From Azospirillum oryzae (GTDB taxonomy: Bacteria > Pseudomonadota > Alphaproteobacteria > Azospirillales > Azospirillaceae), in the NCBI RefSeq assembly GCF_900177515.1, contig NZ_FXAK01000002.1, forward strand, positions 600,001-664,000: a stretch of DNA of 64,000 bases, written 5' to 3'. Made by a program: the position numbers and the translations under genes. This document shows, one piece after another, positions 1 through 15,600 of this stretch. The notes under the pieces were generated by a model. It saw only the letters and a list, made by a program, of their open reading frames with translations. It did no database searches and had not been told where the DNA came from. Within the stretch, counting starts at the first letter, position 1; every line of letters starts with the position of its first letter.

Positions 1-309
1 ACCGTGAACGGCCGCGACCAGTCGGTCTACTTCGCCCGTCCGGTGCTGCGCATGATGATCGCCCAGCCGTTCGGCGTGACCGAGCGTCTGGACCAGTTCG
101 ACGTCGTCGCCACCGTCGCCGGCGGCGGTCTGTCGGGCCAGGCCGGTGCCGTCCGTCACGGCATCTCCAAGGCGCTGACCTACTTCGAGCCGGCCCTGCG
201 CCCGCCGCTGAAGGCCGCCGGCTTCCTGACCCGCGACGCCCGTACGGTCGAGCGTAAGAAGTACGGCCGCGCCAAGGCCCGCCGCAGCTTCCAGTTCTCG
301 AAGCGCTAA
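1..309 (+). CDS. rpsI: 30S ribosomal protein S9, 3' part
   Basis: Partial gene cut by the left edge; the reading frame is open from base 1. The translated 102 residues contain the conserved S9 core ([19 protein letters not shown]) and end in the typical basic C-terminal tail ([17 protein letters not shown]), which in S9 reaches the ribosomal P site. The S9 family is about 130-160 residues long, so roughly the first third is missing. S9 is a small-subunit head protein and is usually co-transcribed downstream of rplM, which would lie outside this window. A strong intrinsic terminator follows directly. Identification is secure. Confidence 0.97.
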   Translation, partial: TVNGRDQSVYFARPVLRMMIAQPFGVTERLDQFDVVATVAGGGLSGQAGAVRHGISKALTYFEPALRPPLKAAGFLTRDARTVERKKYGRAKARRSFQFSKR

Positions 310-344
310 TCCCTACACGGGCCCGCGGCTTTACGGTACAAGCG

Positions 345-379
345 AGGGGCGTCCCGAAAGGGGCGCCCCTTTCTTTTTG
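345..379 (+). terminator. Rho-independent terminator after rpsI
   Basis: An 11-bp stem (AGGGGCGTCCC paired with GGGGCGCCCCT, one G-T wobble) closes a GAAA tetraloop and runs into a T-rich tail (TTCTTTTT). It lies 35 bases after the rpsI stop and ends the ribosomal protein transcript before argC. Confidence 0.9.
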
Positions 380-442
380 CCTTTACCCTCACGCCTACCC
401 AAGCCTCAACGTTCCTCCCGTCAAGCGAAGGACAACGCTTTC

Positions 443-1507
443 ATGGCCTCGATCAGCACTTCCGGCGGTTCGAAGATCCGCGTCGGCATCCTGGGCGCTT
501 CCGGTTACACCGGCGCCGAACTGGTGCGCATGCTGCTGCGCCACCCGAACGTGGAGATCGCCGCGCTGACCGCCGAACGACAGGCCGGCAAGCCGATGGC
601 GGAGGTGTTCCCGCATCTGGGCGGCTATGGCCTGCCCGATCTGGTGAAGATCGAAGAGCTGAAGTGGGACAACCTGGACTTCATCTTCTGCGCCCTGCCG
701 CACGGCACCACGCAGGAGGTGGTCGCCGGCCTGCCCAGCGGCCTCAAGGTGGTCGACCTGTCCGCCGATTTCCGCCTGAGCGACCCGGCCGAATACGCCA
801 CCTGGTACGGGCATGAGCACCGTGCCGTCGACCTGCAGAAGGAGGTCGCCTACGGCCTGACCGAGTTCAACCGCCAGGGCGTGCGCAAGGCGCGGGTGGT
901 GGCGAATCCGGGCTGCTATCCGACCTGCTCGCTGCTGCCGCTGCTGCCGCTGCTGATGGAAAACCAGATCGAGCCGGGCGGCATCATCATCGACGCCAAG
1001 TCCGGCGTGTCGGGCGCCGGCCGCGACGCCAAGCAGGCCAACCTGTTCACCGAGGTGTCGGAGGGCTTCAACGCCTATGGCGTCGGCCACCACCGCCACA
1101 TGCCGGAGATCGAGCAGGAGCTGCGGCTGGCCGCCGGCCGTCCGGTCACCGTCTCCTTCACCCCGCATCTGGTGCCGATGAACCGCGGCATGATGGCGAC
1201 CATCTATGTCCGCATGGCCGACGGCGTCACCGCCGACGACCTGCGCGCGACGCTGGCGGCCCGCTATGCCGACGAACCTTTCGTCGGCGTGACCCCGGCC
1301 GGCGTGGTGCCGGCGACGCGCCATGTCCGCGCCTCCAACCACAACCTGATCGGCGTTGTCGCCGACCGTGCGCCGCGCAGCGCCATCATCGTGTCGGTGA
1401 TCGACAATCTGGTGAAGGGCGCCTCGGGGCAGGCCATCCAGAACATGAACGTCATGATGGGGCTGGGCGAGACGACCGGCATCGATCAGGCGCCGCTTTT
1501 CCCGTAA
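443..1507 (+). CDS. argC: N-acetyl-gamma-glutamyl-phosphate reductase
   Basis: Reduces N-acetylglutamyl-5-phosphate to the semialdehyde with NADPH, the third step of arginine biosynthesis in the cytoplasm. Visible motifs are the N-terminal Rossmann signature VGILGASGYTGAEL and the catalytic cysteine in NPGCYPTC, followed by KSGVSGAGR and the GVGHHRHMPEIEQEL segment. The 354-residue length fits the ArgC family. The frame is open upstream to 377, but the ATG at 443 is preferred: AAGGA lies about 12 bases upstream and the conserved Rossmann strand begins soon after. Linkage behind rplM-rpsI is common in alphaproteobacteria. It is separated from rpsI by a terminator and so probably has its own promoter. 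Confidence 0.95.
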   Translation: MASISTSGGSKIRVGILGASGYTGAELVRMLLRHPNVEIAALTAERQAGKPMAEVFPHLGGYGLPDLVKIEELKWDNLDFIFCALPHGTTQEVVAGLPSGLKVVDLSADFRLSDPAEYATWYGHEHRAVDLQKEVAYGLTEFNRQGVRKARVVANPGCYPTCSLLPLLPLLMENQIEPGGIIIDAKSGVSGAGRDAKQANLFTEVSEGFNAYGVGHHRHMPEIEQELRLAAGRPVTVSFTPHLVPMNRGMMATIYVRMADGVTADDLRATLAARYADEPFVGVTPAGVVPATRHVRASNHNLIGVVADRAPRSAIIVSVIDNLVKGASGQAIQNMNVMMGLGETTGIDQAPLFP

Positions 1508-1684
1508 TCGGCTACCGCGATCGGAGCGGGCGGGGGCTGTGACAGCGTTGTGGCCCCCTGTCCGCACTGTTGCACAGAGGCACCAATCGGGATTTGCTTT
1601 GGCCTGTCAATGCGAAATCAGGTGGTGCCTTAAGCCTTACGGTGTTTCAATCCCGCCCGTCATGCACGACTTCGGTACGACCTG

Positions 1685-2221
1685 ATGACCGGCCTTGTCC
1701 GCGCCTTCAACGGCATCCTGCCCACCGTCGACCCGACCGCGTTCATCGCGGAAACGGCGGCGGTGATCGGTGATGTCGTGATCGGGGCGAACAGCAGCAT
1801 CTGGTACGGCTGCACCGTGCGTGGAGACGTCAACGAGGTCCGAATCGGCGCTCGCACCAACATTCAGGACGGCACCGTGATCCACGTGGCCTCCGAAGGG
1901 CAGGGCACCTACATCGGCGACGACATCACCGTCGGCCACATGGCGTTGCTGCACGCCTGTACGCTGGAAGACGGCTGCTTCATTGGCATGAAGGCCTGCA
2001 TCCTGGATGGGGCCTATGTCGAGTCGCGGGCGATGGTCGCGGCCGGTGCTCTGGTGACGCCCGGAAAGCGGGTGACGTCCGGATTCTTGTGGGCCGGCAG
2101 CCCTGCTAGACCGGTTCGCGAGCTTACGGAAAAAGATCTCGCAGTTTTTCCTGTGCTCAGCCACCGTTATACGGATTTGGCGGAAACCTACCGGAAAAGC
2201 TGCTATGGAAGTGGAGCATAG
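1685..2221 (+). CDS. gamma-class carbonic anhydrase family protein
   Basis: A 178-residue left-handed beta-helix protein of the gamma carbonic anhydrase / YrdA-like acyltransferase superfamily. The repeated hexapeptide pattern (VIGDVVIGANSSIWYGCTVRGD) is visible from residue 20 on. The three histidines expected to bind the metal appear in order: one in VIHVAS and two in GHMALLHAC. Members are usually trimers with zinc or iron at subunit interfaces. Many show little carbonic anhydrase activity when tested, so catalytic function is likely but not certain. The chosen ATG begins just before the conserved start of the helix. Confidence 0.88.
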   Translation: MTGLVRAFNGILPTVDPTAFIAETAAVIGDVVIGANSSIWYGCTVRGDVNEVRIGARTNIQDGTVIHVASEGQGTYIGDDITVGHMALLHACTLEDGCFIGMKACILDGAYVESRAMVAAGALVTPGKRVTSGFLWAGSPARPVRELTEKDLAVFPVLSHRYTDLAETYRKSCYGSGA

Positions 2222-2391
2222 GTCAAGGTACAGGTCGGGTTCGGCCGAACGGCTGAGGTGTCGGAACGTCGCCGCACACCACATGTTGGGAAGGTCGCTG
2301 CCGCGCTTGCACGTGGGCTGATGCTTCGATTGATAGGTTCATCCCCCGCAGGCACTCTGATGGGGAAGGGTTCTGGAAGGGAGTGAAGACA

Positions 2392-2988
2392 ATGAAGACT
2401 ATTGTTCGCGCGGGTCTGGCTGCCATCCCGGCCGCCATCGTCGCTTTCGGTCTGTCGGCGGCCGCCAATGCCCAGGACGCGAGCCTGGTCGGCAAGGGCA
2501 CCGAGTGGTGCAACCCGGTCATCGGCTGGGGCAACGTCGCCGCCCGCACCGGTGACGGCGGCTACGTCATCCATCAGGGCAGCTATCCGTGCCCGCCGGC
2601 CGCTGCTGCTCCGGCTCCGGCCGCCGTCGCTGCGGTCCAGAGCGAATATCTGGTGTTCTTCGACTGGGATAAGTCGAACATCACCCCGGCCGCCGATCGC
2701 GTGATCGGTGACGCGGTGTCGGCCATCCTGAAGAACGGTGGCGCCAAGATCCATGTCGTCGGCCACACCGACACCTCGGGTTCGCCGGCCTACAACCAGA
2801 AGCTGTCGATCCGTCGTGCCGACGCGGTCAAGAAGGCCCTGATCGCCAAGGGCATCCAGGCCGCCAACATCACGACCGAAGGCAAGGGCGAGAGCCAGCT
2901 GCTGGTCCAGACCGGTCCGAACGTCCGCGAGCCGTCCAACCGTCGTGCGCAGATCCTGCCGCGCCTGCTGAACGCTCCGTCGTCCTAA
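2392..2988 (+). CDS. OmpA-family outer membrane/periplasmic protein
   Basis: A 198-residue exported protein. The N-terminus is a signal peptide: KTIVRAG, then a hydrophobic stretch ending in AAANA before QD. An Ala/Pro-rich linker (residues about 65-80) leads to a C-terminal OmpA peptidoglycan-binding domain with VFFDWDKSNITPAA, the VVGHTDTSGS core and NRRAQIL near the end. The family anchors the envelope to diaminopimelate in peptidoglycan. A GTG at 2383 would add three residues, but the ATG at 2392 sits eight bases after GAAGGGAG and directly starts the signal peptide, so it is preferred. There is a short N-terminal segment with two cysteines (EWCNPVIG, YPCPP) and no beta-barrel. Confidence 0.9.
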   Translation: MKTIVRAGLAAIPAAIVAFGLSAAANAQDASLVGKGTEWCNPVIGWGNVAARTGDGGYVIHQGSYPCPPAAAAPAPAAVAAVQSEYLVFFDWDKSNITPAADRVIGDAVSAILKNGGAKIHVVGHTDTSGSPAYNQKLSIRRADAVKKALIAKGIQAANITTEGKGESQLLVQTGPNVREPSNRRAQILPRLLNAPSS

Positions 2989-3054
2989 GGACGGTTGGCA
3001 GGGGGCCGTTCCGGGGGTATCGGACCGGCCATCCCGCCAGCGGGAGAAACCGCA

Positions 3055-3100
3055 GGAAAAAGGCCGCGCCGGGCTTCCCGGTCGCGGCCTTTTTCCATTT
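3055..3100. terminator. bidirectional intrinsic terminator
   Basis: A 14-bp perfect inverted repeat (GGAAAAAGGCCGCG and its complement) flanks a short GC-rich loop. The A-run on the left arm and T-run on the right arm let it terminate both the OmpA-family gene from the left and the convergent flavoprotein gene from the right. Confidence 0.88.
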
Positions 3101-3125
3101 TGGACTGCCGTCGGCCGGCGGTCCT

Positions 3126-3800
3126 TCAGCCCTTGATCTGGGCCGGATCCTGTTCCGGTTCGCCGGCGGTCAGCCGTAGCGGCACCACGCCTGCCCACAC
3201 TGGGTGGTCCATATCCTCCGGATCGTCGCCCGGCGGGCCGGAGCGCCGCTTGGCCGACGCCTCGGCAATGGGGAAGGCCAGCACGGACGTGGCCTTCAGC
3301 TCCTGCACATTGGGCGCCCGCACCTTGGCGCTGCGGCCGGGTTCAATCTTCTCCATCAGCGCGTCGAGCGCCGCGCGCTTCTCCGCCTCCTCCGCCACCA
3401 GCCGCGGCCGGCCGAACAGCATCACCGAGCGGTAGTTGACGGAGTGATGGAACGCCGAGCGCGCCAGCACCCACCCGTCGATCAGCGACAGCGTGATGCA
3501 GGCCTCGCCCCCCTCCTGCAGCCGCCGGATCATCCGGCTGGAGGACGCGCCGTGGATCATCAACTCGTCCCCCACCCGCCAGGGAATCGTCGGGATCACC
3601 ATGGGGGAGGGCTGGCCATGGCCCTTGATGGCGTCGTCGACGAAGCCGACATGGCAGATCGGCGCCTCGTCGATGATGGAATGGATCAAGGCGACGTCAT
3701 GGCTGCCGCGGTCGCCCAGCCGCACCGGCCGGGTGCGCGGGGTCTGGGCCAAGGTGGCGGGGGAATCGGTGGTGGAGGAATTGGTCAGAAGGCTGGTCAT
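3126..3800 (-). CDS. pyridoxamine 5'-phosphate oxidase-family (FMN-binding) protein
   Basis: A 224-residue split-barrel flavoprotein-like protein of the Pyridox_ox_2 type. Supporting segments are the N-terminal ICHVGFVDD, the barrel strand PTIPWRVGDELMIHGASSSRM, and SVNYRSVMLFGRPRLV. The substrate is not known for this group; some members act on nitroso or nicotinamide compounds, and others only bind flavin. The frame is open to 3923, but the ATG at 3800 is the sensible start because the conserved region begins about 20 residues later and the longer form would run into the regulator's start. It is divergent from a MocR/PdxR-type regulator, an arrangement in which the regulator normally controls its neighbour. 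Confidence 0.82.
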   Translation of the reverse strand: MTSLLTNSSTTDSPATLAQTPRTRPVRLGDRGSHDVALIHSIIDEAPICHVGFVDDAIKGHGQPSPMVIPTIPWRVGDELMIHGASSSRMIRRLQEGGEACITLSLIDGWVLARSAFHHSVNYRSVMLFGRPRLVAEEAEKRAALDALMEKIEPGRSAKVRAPNVQELKATSVLAFPIAEASAKRRSGPPGDDPEDMDHPVWAGVVPLRLTAGEPEQDPAQIKG

Positions 3801-3857
3801 GGTCGTGCTCAAGGCCGGAACTGTTGCGATGGCCCAGATTGACCGGCAGAATGGCTC

Positions 3858-3884
3858 CTTCGAAAGGTCCGGAATGTCGATTCC
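3858..3884. promoter_or_regulatory. candidate operator between flavoprotein and MocR-type regulator
   Basis: The 121-bp divergent intergenic region contains two small palindromes in succession: CCTTCGAAAGG (3858-3868) and GGAATGTCGATTCC (3871-3884). MocR-type regulators bind paired sites between themselves and a divergent target. The palindromes are seen; their role as operator is inferred. Confidence 0.35.
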
Positions 3885-3921
3885 ATAGGTACCAAATCGC
3901 CACCCTCTCAGGAGCCTCGCC

Positions 3922-5424
3922 ATGGCCCGCCCGGCGCGTCCGGTTCTGTCCAGCCTCGGGCCGGTGGCGCTCGACCGCGACGGGGCTGAGCCGTTGCACC
4001 GCCAGCTCTACCGCGCGCTGCGTCAGGCGGTGCTGGACGGACGCCTGCGTCCGGGGGAGCGGCTGCCGCCCAGCCGGGCGCTCGCCACCGAGTGGGGGCT
4101 GTCGCGCAACACGGTGGTCACCGCCTACGACACGCTGCTGGCGGAGGGTTATGTCAGCGGCCGGGTCGGGGCCGGCACCTTCGTCGCGCCCTCGCTTCCC
4201 GATGCGGCGCCCGGCGGCGTTCCGGCCCGTGACGAGGTCCGGCGCGGCGTCGGCCTGTCCGCCCGCGGCCGGGCGCTGGCGGAGGCGCCGGCCATCGCCC
4301 GCGACCGGGCCGGACGGCCCTTCGCGCTCGGCACGCCGGACCTCTGCGCCTTTCCCGTCGAGCTGTGGGCGCAGCTTCTCGGCCGCTGCTGGCGCCATGG
4401 CGGACGGGCGCTGGCGACCGATCCGGACCCGCTCGGCTATGCGCCGCTGCGGGCGGAGATCGCCGCCTATCTCCGCGCCGTCCGCGCCGTGCGCTGCGAG
4501 GCGGAGCAGGTCGTCATCGTCTCCGGTGCGCAGCAGGGCTTGGCGCTGATGGCGCAACTGCTTCTCGATCCGGGCGACGAGGCCTGGGTGGAGGAACCCG
4601 GCTGGCCCGGCAACCGCGCCGCCCTGCTGGGGGCCGGGGCGCGGCTGGTCCCGGTGCCGGTGGACGGCGAGGGCATCGACGTCGCCGCCGGCATGGCGCA
4701 CGGGGCCGGCGCCCGGCTGGCGCTGGTCACCCCGTCCCACCAGTTCCCCTTGGGCGTCACCATGAGCCTGGCGCGGCGCCTGCGCCTGCTGGACTGGGCG
4801 GCGGCGCGCGACGCCTGGATCGTCGAGGACGATTACGACAGCGAGTTCCGCTATGCCGGCCCGCCGCTGGCCGCCCTCCAGGGCCTGGACGGCGCCGGCC
4901 GTGCCATCTATGTCGGCAGCTTCAGCAAGGTGATGTTCCCGGCGCTGCGGCTCGGCTATGTCGTGGTGCCGCCCGATCTGGTGGAGCCGGTGCGCGCCGC
5001 GCGCCGCCATTTCGACGGCGGGACCAGCGTGGTGCCGCAGGCGGCGCTGCACCGTTTCCTGGCCGACGGCCATTTCGCTTCGCATCTGCGGGCGATGCGC
5101 TCCCTCTACGCCGCCAAGCGCACCGCCATCCTGGAGTCGATCACCGACGCCTTCGCCGGCTTCGCCAGTGCCGAGGCGGGGGAGGCCGGCATGCACATCC
5201 TGCTCCGCCTGCCTCCCGACTGCCCCGACCATCTCCTGGCCGAACGCGCCGCCCGCGTTGGCCTGACCACGCCGTGCCTGTCCAGCTACCACCGCTCCGC
5301 CGATCTGGCTGCTGGCGCCGGGACCATCGGCAACGGCCTCCTCCTCGGCTTCGCCGCCCACGACCCGGCGACGCTCGACCGCGCGGTGCGCGATCTGGCC
5401 CGGCTGGCGTTGCCGAACCGCTAG
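3922..5424 (+). CDS. MocR/PdxR-family transcriptional regulator (GntR-aminotransferase fusion)
   Basis: A 500-residue protein with two parts. Residues about 15-85 form a GntR winged helix (PLHRQLYRALRQAVLDGRL, LPPSRALATEWGLSRNTV). A type I aminotransferase fold follows from about 110, including PSHQFPLGVTMS, IVEDDYDSEFRY and the PLP-lysine region YVGSFSKVMFPALRLGY. Such proteins bind PLP or its adducts and regulate vitamin B6, GABA or taurine genes. The neighbour is a divergent PNPOx-like gene, which suggests B6-related control, although the exact ligand is unknown. A GGAG lies nine bases before the ATG. Its stop overlaps the convergent glycosyltransferase stop by four bases. Confidence 0.9.
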   Translation: MARPARPVLSSLGPVALDRDGAEPLHRQLYRALRQAVLDGRLRPGERLPPSRALATEWGLSRNTVVTAYDTLLAEGYVSGRVGAGTFVAPSLPDAAPGGVPARDEVRRGVGLSARGRALAEAPAIARDRAGRPFALGTPDLCAFPVELWAQLLGRCWRHGGRALATDPDPLGYAPLRAEIAAYLRAVRAVRCEAEQVVIVSGAQQGLALMAQLLLDPGDEAWVEEPGWPGNRAALLGAGARLVPVPVDGEGIDVAAGMAHGAGARLALVTPSHQFPLGVTMSLARRLRLLDWAAARDAWIVEDDYDSEFRYAGPPLAALQGLDGAGRAIYVGSFSKVMFPALRLGYVVVPPDLVEPVRAARRHFDGGTSVVPQAALHRFLADGHFASHLRAMRSLYAAKRTAILESITDAFAGFASAEAGEAGMHILLRLPPDCPDHLLAERAARVGLTTPCLSSYHRSADLAAGAGTIGNGLLLGFAAHDPATLDRAVRDLARLALPNR

Positions 5425-6350
5425 ACCGCCTCCGCCACCCGCTCCACCGCCGGCACTTCCCAGGCCGGGTAGCGCAGGCTCAGCTGGTGCGTGCGGTCCT
5501 GCATGTCCAGCACCGGGCGCAGCACCGACGGGTCGGCGCGCATGGCGTCCTCGCCGGCCATGTGGACGATGCCAAGGCGGCGGTTGGGCAGGTAATACTC
5601 CACCAGTTCCCGCCGCTCCGGGTCGAAGCGCCAGGGGCCGATGTAGTTGCACCATTCCGGCAGCAGCTCGACCGGCAGCCCGTCCAGATAGACCGCCCCC
5701 GCCATCGCCAGCTGATCAGACGTGAACAGCCGGCCCTTGCGCAGCACCCGCTTCTGCCAGCGCTGGAACGCCTCCCAATGCGGCGCGTCGGCCTTCAGCG
5801 CATAGGCGCCGGCATTCAGCGTCGGGCGGGTCGTCAGCGCCCGGCATTCCGTCGTGGTCAGCCCGGCGCGGCTGGAGTTCTTGTACAGGATCGACCGCAC
5901 CCGCGCGAAGCGGCCGAACAGCCAGTCCAGCCGCAGCTCCGTCTCCGAAAAGCGGCCGAACTGGGCGACGATGGCGAAGCGGTTCAGCGCCGCCCCCCGC
6001 CGCAGCATCTCCACCGCCTCCCAATCCTGCACCCAGGCGTCGGCGTCGATCCAGATCACCGTGTCGTAGCCGGGGAAATATGTCGGCAGGTGGAGCTTGG
6101 CGAGGTTGGCCTTCAGGTGGATGCGGTTGCGCAGCTTATGCGCGGGAATGCTGACCGGCCAGGGCGGCGTCACCACCGCGGCGCCCTGCGCCTTCAACTC
6201 CGCGATCTGCCCGTCCGTCAGGCCGGCGTCAATCACGCCGACGGGGGACTCGGCCGCCGGCTTCAACGCCCGCAGCGACGCGATCAGCTCGCGGATCAGC
6301 GGATGGTAGCGGCTGTCGCCGCCGGTGACGACGATGAAGGAGCCCAGCAT
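5421..6350 (-). CDS. glycosyltransferase, family 8-like
   Basis: A 309-residue GT-A type protein. It opens with a nucleotide-binding strand (FIVVTGGDSRYHPLIREL). It carries a DxD motif in TVIWIDADAWVQDWEAV (about residue 100), as expected for a metal-dependent sugar-nucleotide transferase, and a later LNAGAYALKADAPHWEAF segment typical of GT8-like folds. A terminal HMAGEDAM may complete the metal site. Donor and acceptor are unknown. No signal peptide or membrane segment is seen. It converges on the MocR gene with a four-base overlap and is divergent from treS across a 293-bp gap. Confidence 0.75.
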   Translation of the reverse strand: MLGSFIVVTGGDSRYHPLIRELIASLRALKPAAESPVGVIDAGLTDGQIAELKAQGAAVVTPPWPVSIPAHKLRNRIHLKANLAKLHLPTYFPGYDTVIWIDADAWVQDWEAVEMLRRGAALNRFAIVAQFGRFSETELRLDWLFGRFARVRSILYKNSSRAGLTTTECRALTTRPTLNAGAYALKADAPHWEAFQRWQKRVLRKGRLFTSDQLAMAGAVYLDGLPVELLPEWCNYIGPWRFDPERRELVEYYLPNRRLGIVHMAGEDAMRADPSVLRPVLDMQDRTHQLSLRYPAWEVPAVERVAEAV

Positions 6351-6643
6351 GGTTTATCCGATACGCAATAGGCGTAAAGTTGTACTTACACCCACCCTGC
6401 CTGGATAACCCTTCGGCGTCAATCCATGTCCAGTCCGGATTGCTGCGCTTTTGAACGGTTGCTCCGAACCTCCGGCAGTCCCCCTCTGACCGTTGTACGC
6501 CCTGGCTTTTGCCGTCCCGCCTATCCGGAAGTCAGGGGTTGCCTGATGGCCCTTCGGGTGAAACCTTCGACCGGGTGGCTTGTTTCCGTTCCGTGTTCCC
6601 GCGACACGTGTTCCGTCAAACGCTTCTCGAAAGTGCTCGACCC

Positions 6644-9979
<3,336 letters not shown>

Positions 9980-10061
9980 CCGGGCAAATCCGCGGCGGGA
10001 ATGGTGTGACGAAACCGCCGCGGGTATGTTCACCTCCGGAGAAGGCGTTCCCTGCGTCTGC

Positions 10062-10148
10062 CGTCATTCCCGCGAAGGCGGGAATCCAGGGCTCCCCAAA
10101 GCGGGGTTTAGCGCGTAAGCCTGGATCCCCGCCTTCGCGGGGATGACG
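10062..10148. repeat. palindromic intergenic element between treS and glgB
   Basis: Two inverted arms of about 28 bases, starting CGTCATTCCCGCGAAGGCGG (left) and its near-complement CCGCCTTCGCGGGGATGACG (right), enclose a 30-base loop holding a small CCCC/GGGG hairpin. This family of dispersed GTCATTCCCGCGAAGG repeats is found between genes in many proteobacteria. It lies in the treS-glgB gap and could form a strong mRNA hairpin that tunes glgB expression; that role is inferred. Confidence 0.85.
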
Positions 10149-10210
10149 GGGATGGAACGGTTATGGTCCATGAAGACGACGGCGCCTCCACGAAGAAGGG
10201 CACTTGGCCA

Positions 10211-12523
<2,313 letters not shown>

Positions 12524-12623
12524 AAAAAACAGCCCTCTCCCAGGGCCGGCTACGGACTGCCCTCGACCCGCAAGCGGAACCGCGCCGGAACCGCGTGCGG
12601 GACGAGGTGCTGGCATAGACTGG

Positions 12624-15600
12624 TTATGCAGGGGTGAGGTTTTGCAGATGTTGAGGGGCCGGCAGGGGGCCGAACACCTCGGCGGGGTACGGGATGGGGC
12701 CGTCGGGAGTTTGGTCGATCCAGGCGAGATAGCGCCATGCGTCGCCGCCGGCTTCGATCAGGCGATTGTTTTCGATATCGAAGCTTGCCCATCCGCCGCC
12801 TTTGAACATGTGGATGCATCGCACATTTCGGCCCGTCGCAACATCCCACAGGCGCGACGTTCCATCCTGCCCAACCGAGACGATGTGGGCGCTGTCGGGC
12901 GAAAAGGCGCAGGCATAAATCCCGCCCTCATGCCCGCGAAGAATGGCGCTGACCTCCCCGCTGGCAGCATCCCACAGACGCAGCGTTCCATTGGACGCAG
13001 CCGAGGCGATGCGGGTGCCGTCCGGTGAAAAGGCACAGGCCACAACCACGCCCTCATACCCCTGAAGAACGGCGTTGATTTGGCCGCTGGAAGCATTCCA
13101 CAGACGCAGCGTTCCGTCCGACCCAGCCGAGGCGATGCGGGCGCCGTCCGGCGAAAAGGCGCAGTCATAAACCCCACCCTCATGTCCGCGAAGAACGGCG
13201 CTGACCTTGCCGCTGGCAGCATCCCACAGACGCAGCGTCCCGTCTGAACTGGCTGAGACGATGCGACGTCCATCGGGCGAAAAGGTGCAGGCCCAAACCC
13301 CGCCCTCATGCCCGCGAAGAGCGGCGCTCACCTTGCCGCTGGCAGCATCCCACAGACGCAGCGTTCCGTCTGACCCAGCCGAGGCGATGCGGGAGCCGTC
13401 CGGTGAAAAAGCGCATGCATAAACCCCGCTATCATGCCCACGCAGAACGGCGCTGACCTCGCCATTTGCAGCATCCCACAGACGCAGCGTTCCGTCTGAC
13501 CCGGCCGAGGCGATGCGGGCGCCGTCCGGTGAAAAGGCGCAGGCAAAGACCCCACCCCCATGTCCGAGCAGCATTCCGACGGTCGTGCCGCGGGCGGTGT
13601 CCCACAGACGCAACGCTCCATCGTGGCCAACAGAAAGGATGCGAGAGCCATCCGGCGAAAATGCACAGGATCTGACCCATTCCGCATGTCCGCGTAGAAC
13701 GGCGACGACCTCGCCGTTGATAGTATCCCATAGACGCAGCGTTCCGCCCGCACCGGCCGAGACGATGCGGGCGCCGTCCGGTGAAAAAGCGCAGGCTCTG
13801 AGCCATTCCCCATGTCCGCGCAGGATGGTTCCGGCTTCGCCGCTGGCGGCATCCCACAAACGCAACGTGCCATCGTCGCCAACCGAGAGGATGCGGGAGC
13901 CGTCCGGCGAAAAGGCACAGGCTCTGACCCATCCCTCATGTCCACGTAGAACGGCGACGACGTCGCCACTGGCGGAATCCCACAGTCGCAACGTGCCGTC
14001 CTGACCAGCCGAGGCGATGTGGGCGCCGTCCGGCGAAAAGGCACAAGCCCTGACCCATCCCTGATGCGCCCGAAGAACGGCACGGGACTCGCCACCGTGA
14101 GCGTCCCACAACCGCAGTGTTCCATCCTCACCGGCCGAGGCGATGCGGGCGCCATCCGGTGAAAAGGCACAGGCCACAACCACGCCCTCATGGCCGCGAA
14201 GAACGGTGCTGGCTTTGCCGCTGGTGAGGTCCCACAATCGCAAAGCGCCATCCTGACCGGCCGAGGCGATACGGGCGCCGTCCGCAGAAAAGGCGCAAGC
14301 CCAGATCCTGCCCTCATGCCCACGCAGGACAGCGACGGCCTCTCCGCTATTGGCGTTCCAAAGCCGCAGTGTTCCATCTTCACCGGCCGAGACGATGCGG
14401 GCGCCGTCCGGCGAAAAGGCGCAGGCCCAGACCCTGCCTTCATGCCCACGAAGAATGGCACCGACATCGCCACTGCCGGCGTCCCATAGTCGCAACGTAC
14501 CATCGTGACCAGCCGAGGCGATGCGTCGTCCATCGGGGGAATAGGCGCAGGCAGTGATCTCGCCCACATGCCCGTCCAGCACCTCCAGCCGCGGTCCCGA
14601 ACGGGGCCGTCGCCCCATCGCCGGCTCGCAGGCTGCGAACAGCGCGGCCGGAGGTTCGGTGGTCGGGGGGTGGACGTTCGCCATGCGGCAGCGCAGCCAT
14701 CTGGTCCGGTGCAGGCGCGTCTCGGTGAAATCCGCGTTGTCGAGCGTCATGCGATGGAACAGTGTGCCGATCAGGCTGGCGCCGGTGAAGCGGGCTGCCA
14801 CGGCGCGCCCATCCAGGAATTCGGCACGGTCCAACAAGGCGGTGGAGAAATCGGCGCCGTCCAGCGCGACGCGCTGGAACACCGTTCCCTCCAGCCGCGC
14901 CCCACGGAAGCTGATCCGCGTCAGATTCAGTGGCACATCCTCCGGTTTGCCTTGAATCTTCCACCCACGCAGGTCGGCCCCGTTCAAACGAAAGCCGGCC
15001 AGGGAGGGTGCCGGATAGCCGCCGGCCTGGGCCACCAGCGTATAGTCGAAGGCCAGTTCGGCAACCCGCGCCCCGCCTGCTCCAGTCCCCGCCCCATCGC
15101 GAATGGCGCGCAAGGTGGCGAGCGCCGCCTCTGCGTCCTCCCCGCTCATCATCATCTGGCCCAGAAAGTCCAGCGTTTCGCGGCTGGGGCGAGGCAGGTC
15201 CCAATCGGTCGGGCGGCGGTCGATCAGGGCACGGTATAGGTGGCTCGCTAGGAAATACTCCTGAAGCGAGCTGTGGGCGAAGCGGAAATCGGCGTCTCCC
15301 TCGCGGGCCAGGAAGGTGGCGGTGCGTAGATCCTCCTTCAGCAATTCGCGATCCTTGCCGTCGTAATGGGCGGCGATGTCGGGACGGGCGCGCAGAAGGT
15401 CGATCAGCGCCTGTTCGATGGCACCCACCCCCCAGCTTTTGCGGCCCGACCGCCACAGGGCGGCGGCGAAATGCTCCATCAGAAGCTGTTTGTGGTCGGG
15501 GGTGAGCTGGTGCTTGCCGGTGTCGCGTTCCAGCCAGGACAGCACCATGTGGCGGTAGAGGTCGACGCCGGTGACGCTCTGCCCCTCGGCCCGCCAGCCC

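Noticed and set aside
4365..6371. 668-residue plus-strand frame across the MocR gene and the glycosyltransferase
   Set aside because: Overlaps two well-supported genes in other frames and is Arg/Gly/Pro-rich throughout.
12815..14590. Regular direct repeats resembling a CRISPR array
   Set aside because: The period is 126 bp, the frame is open throughout and the units encode WD40 blades; no unique spacers.
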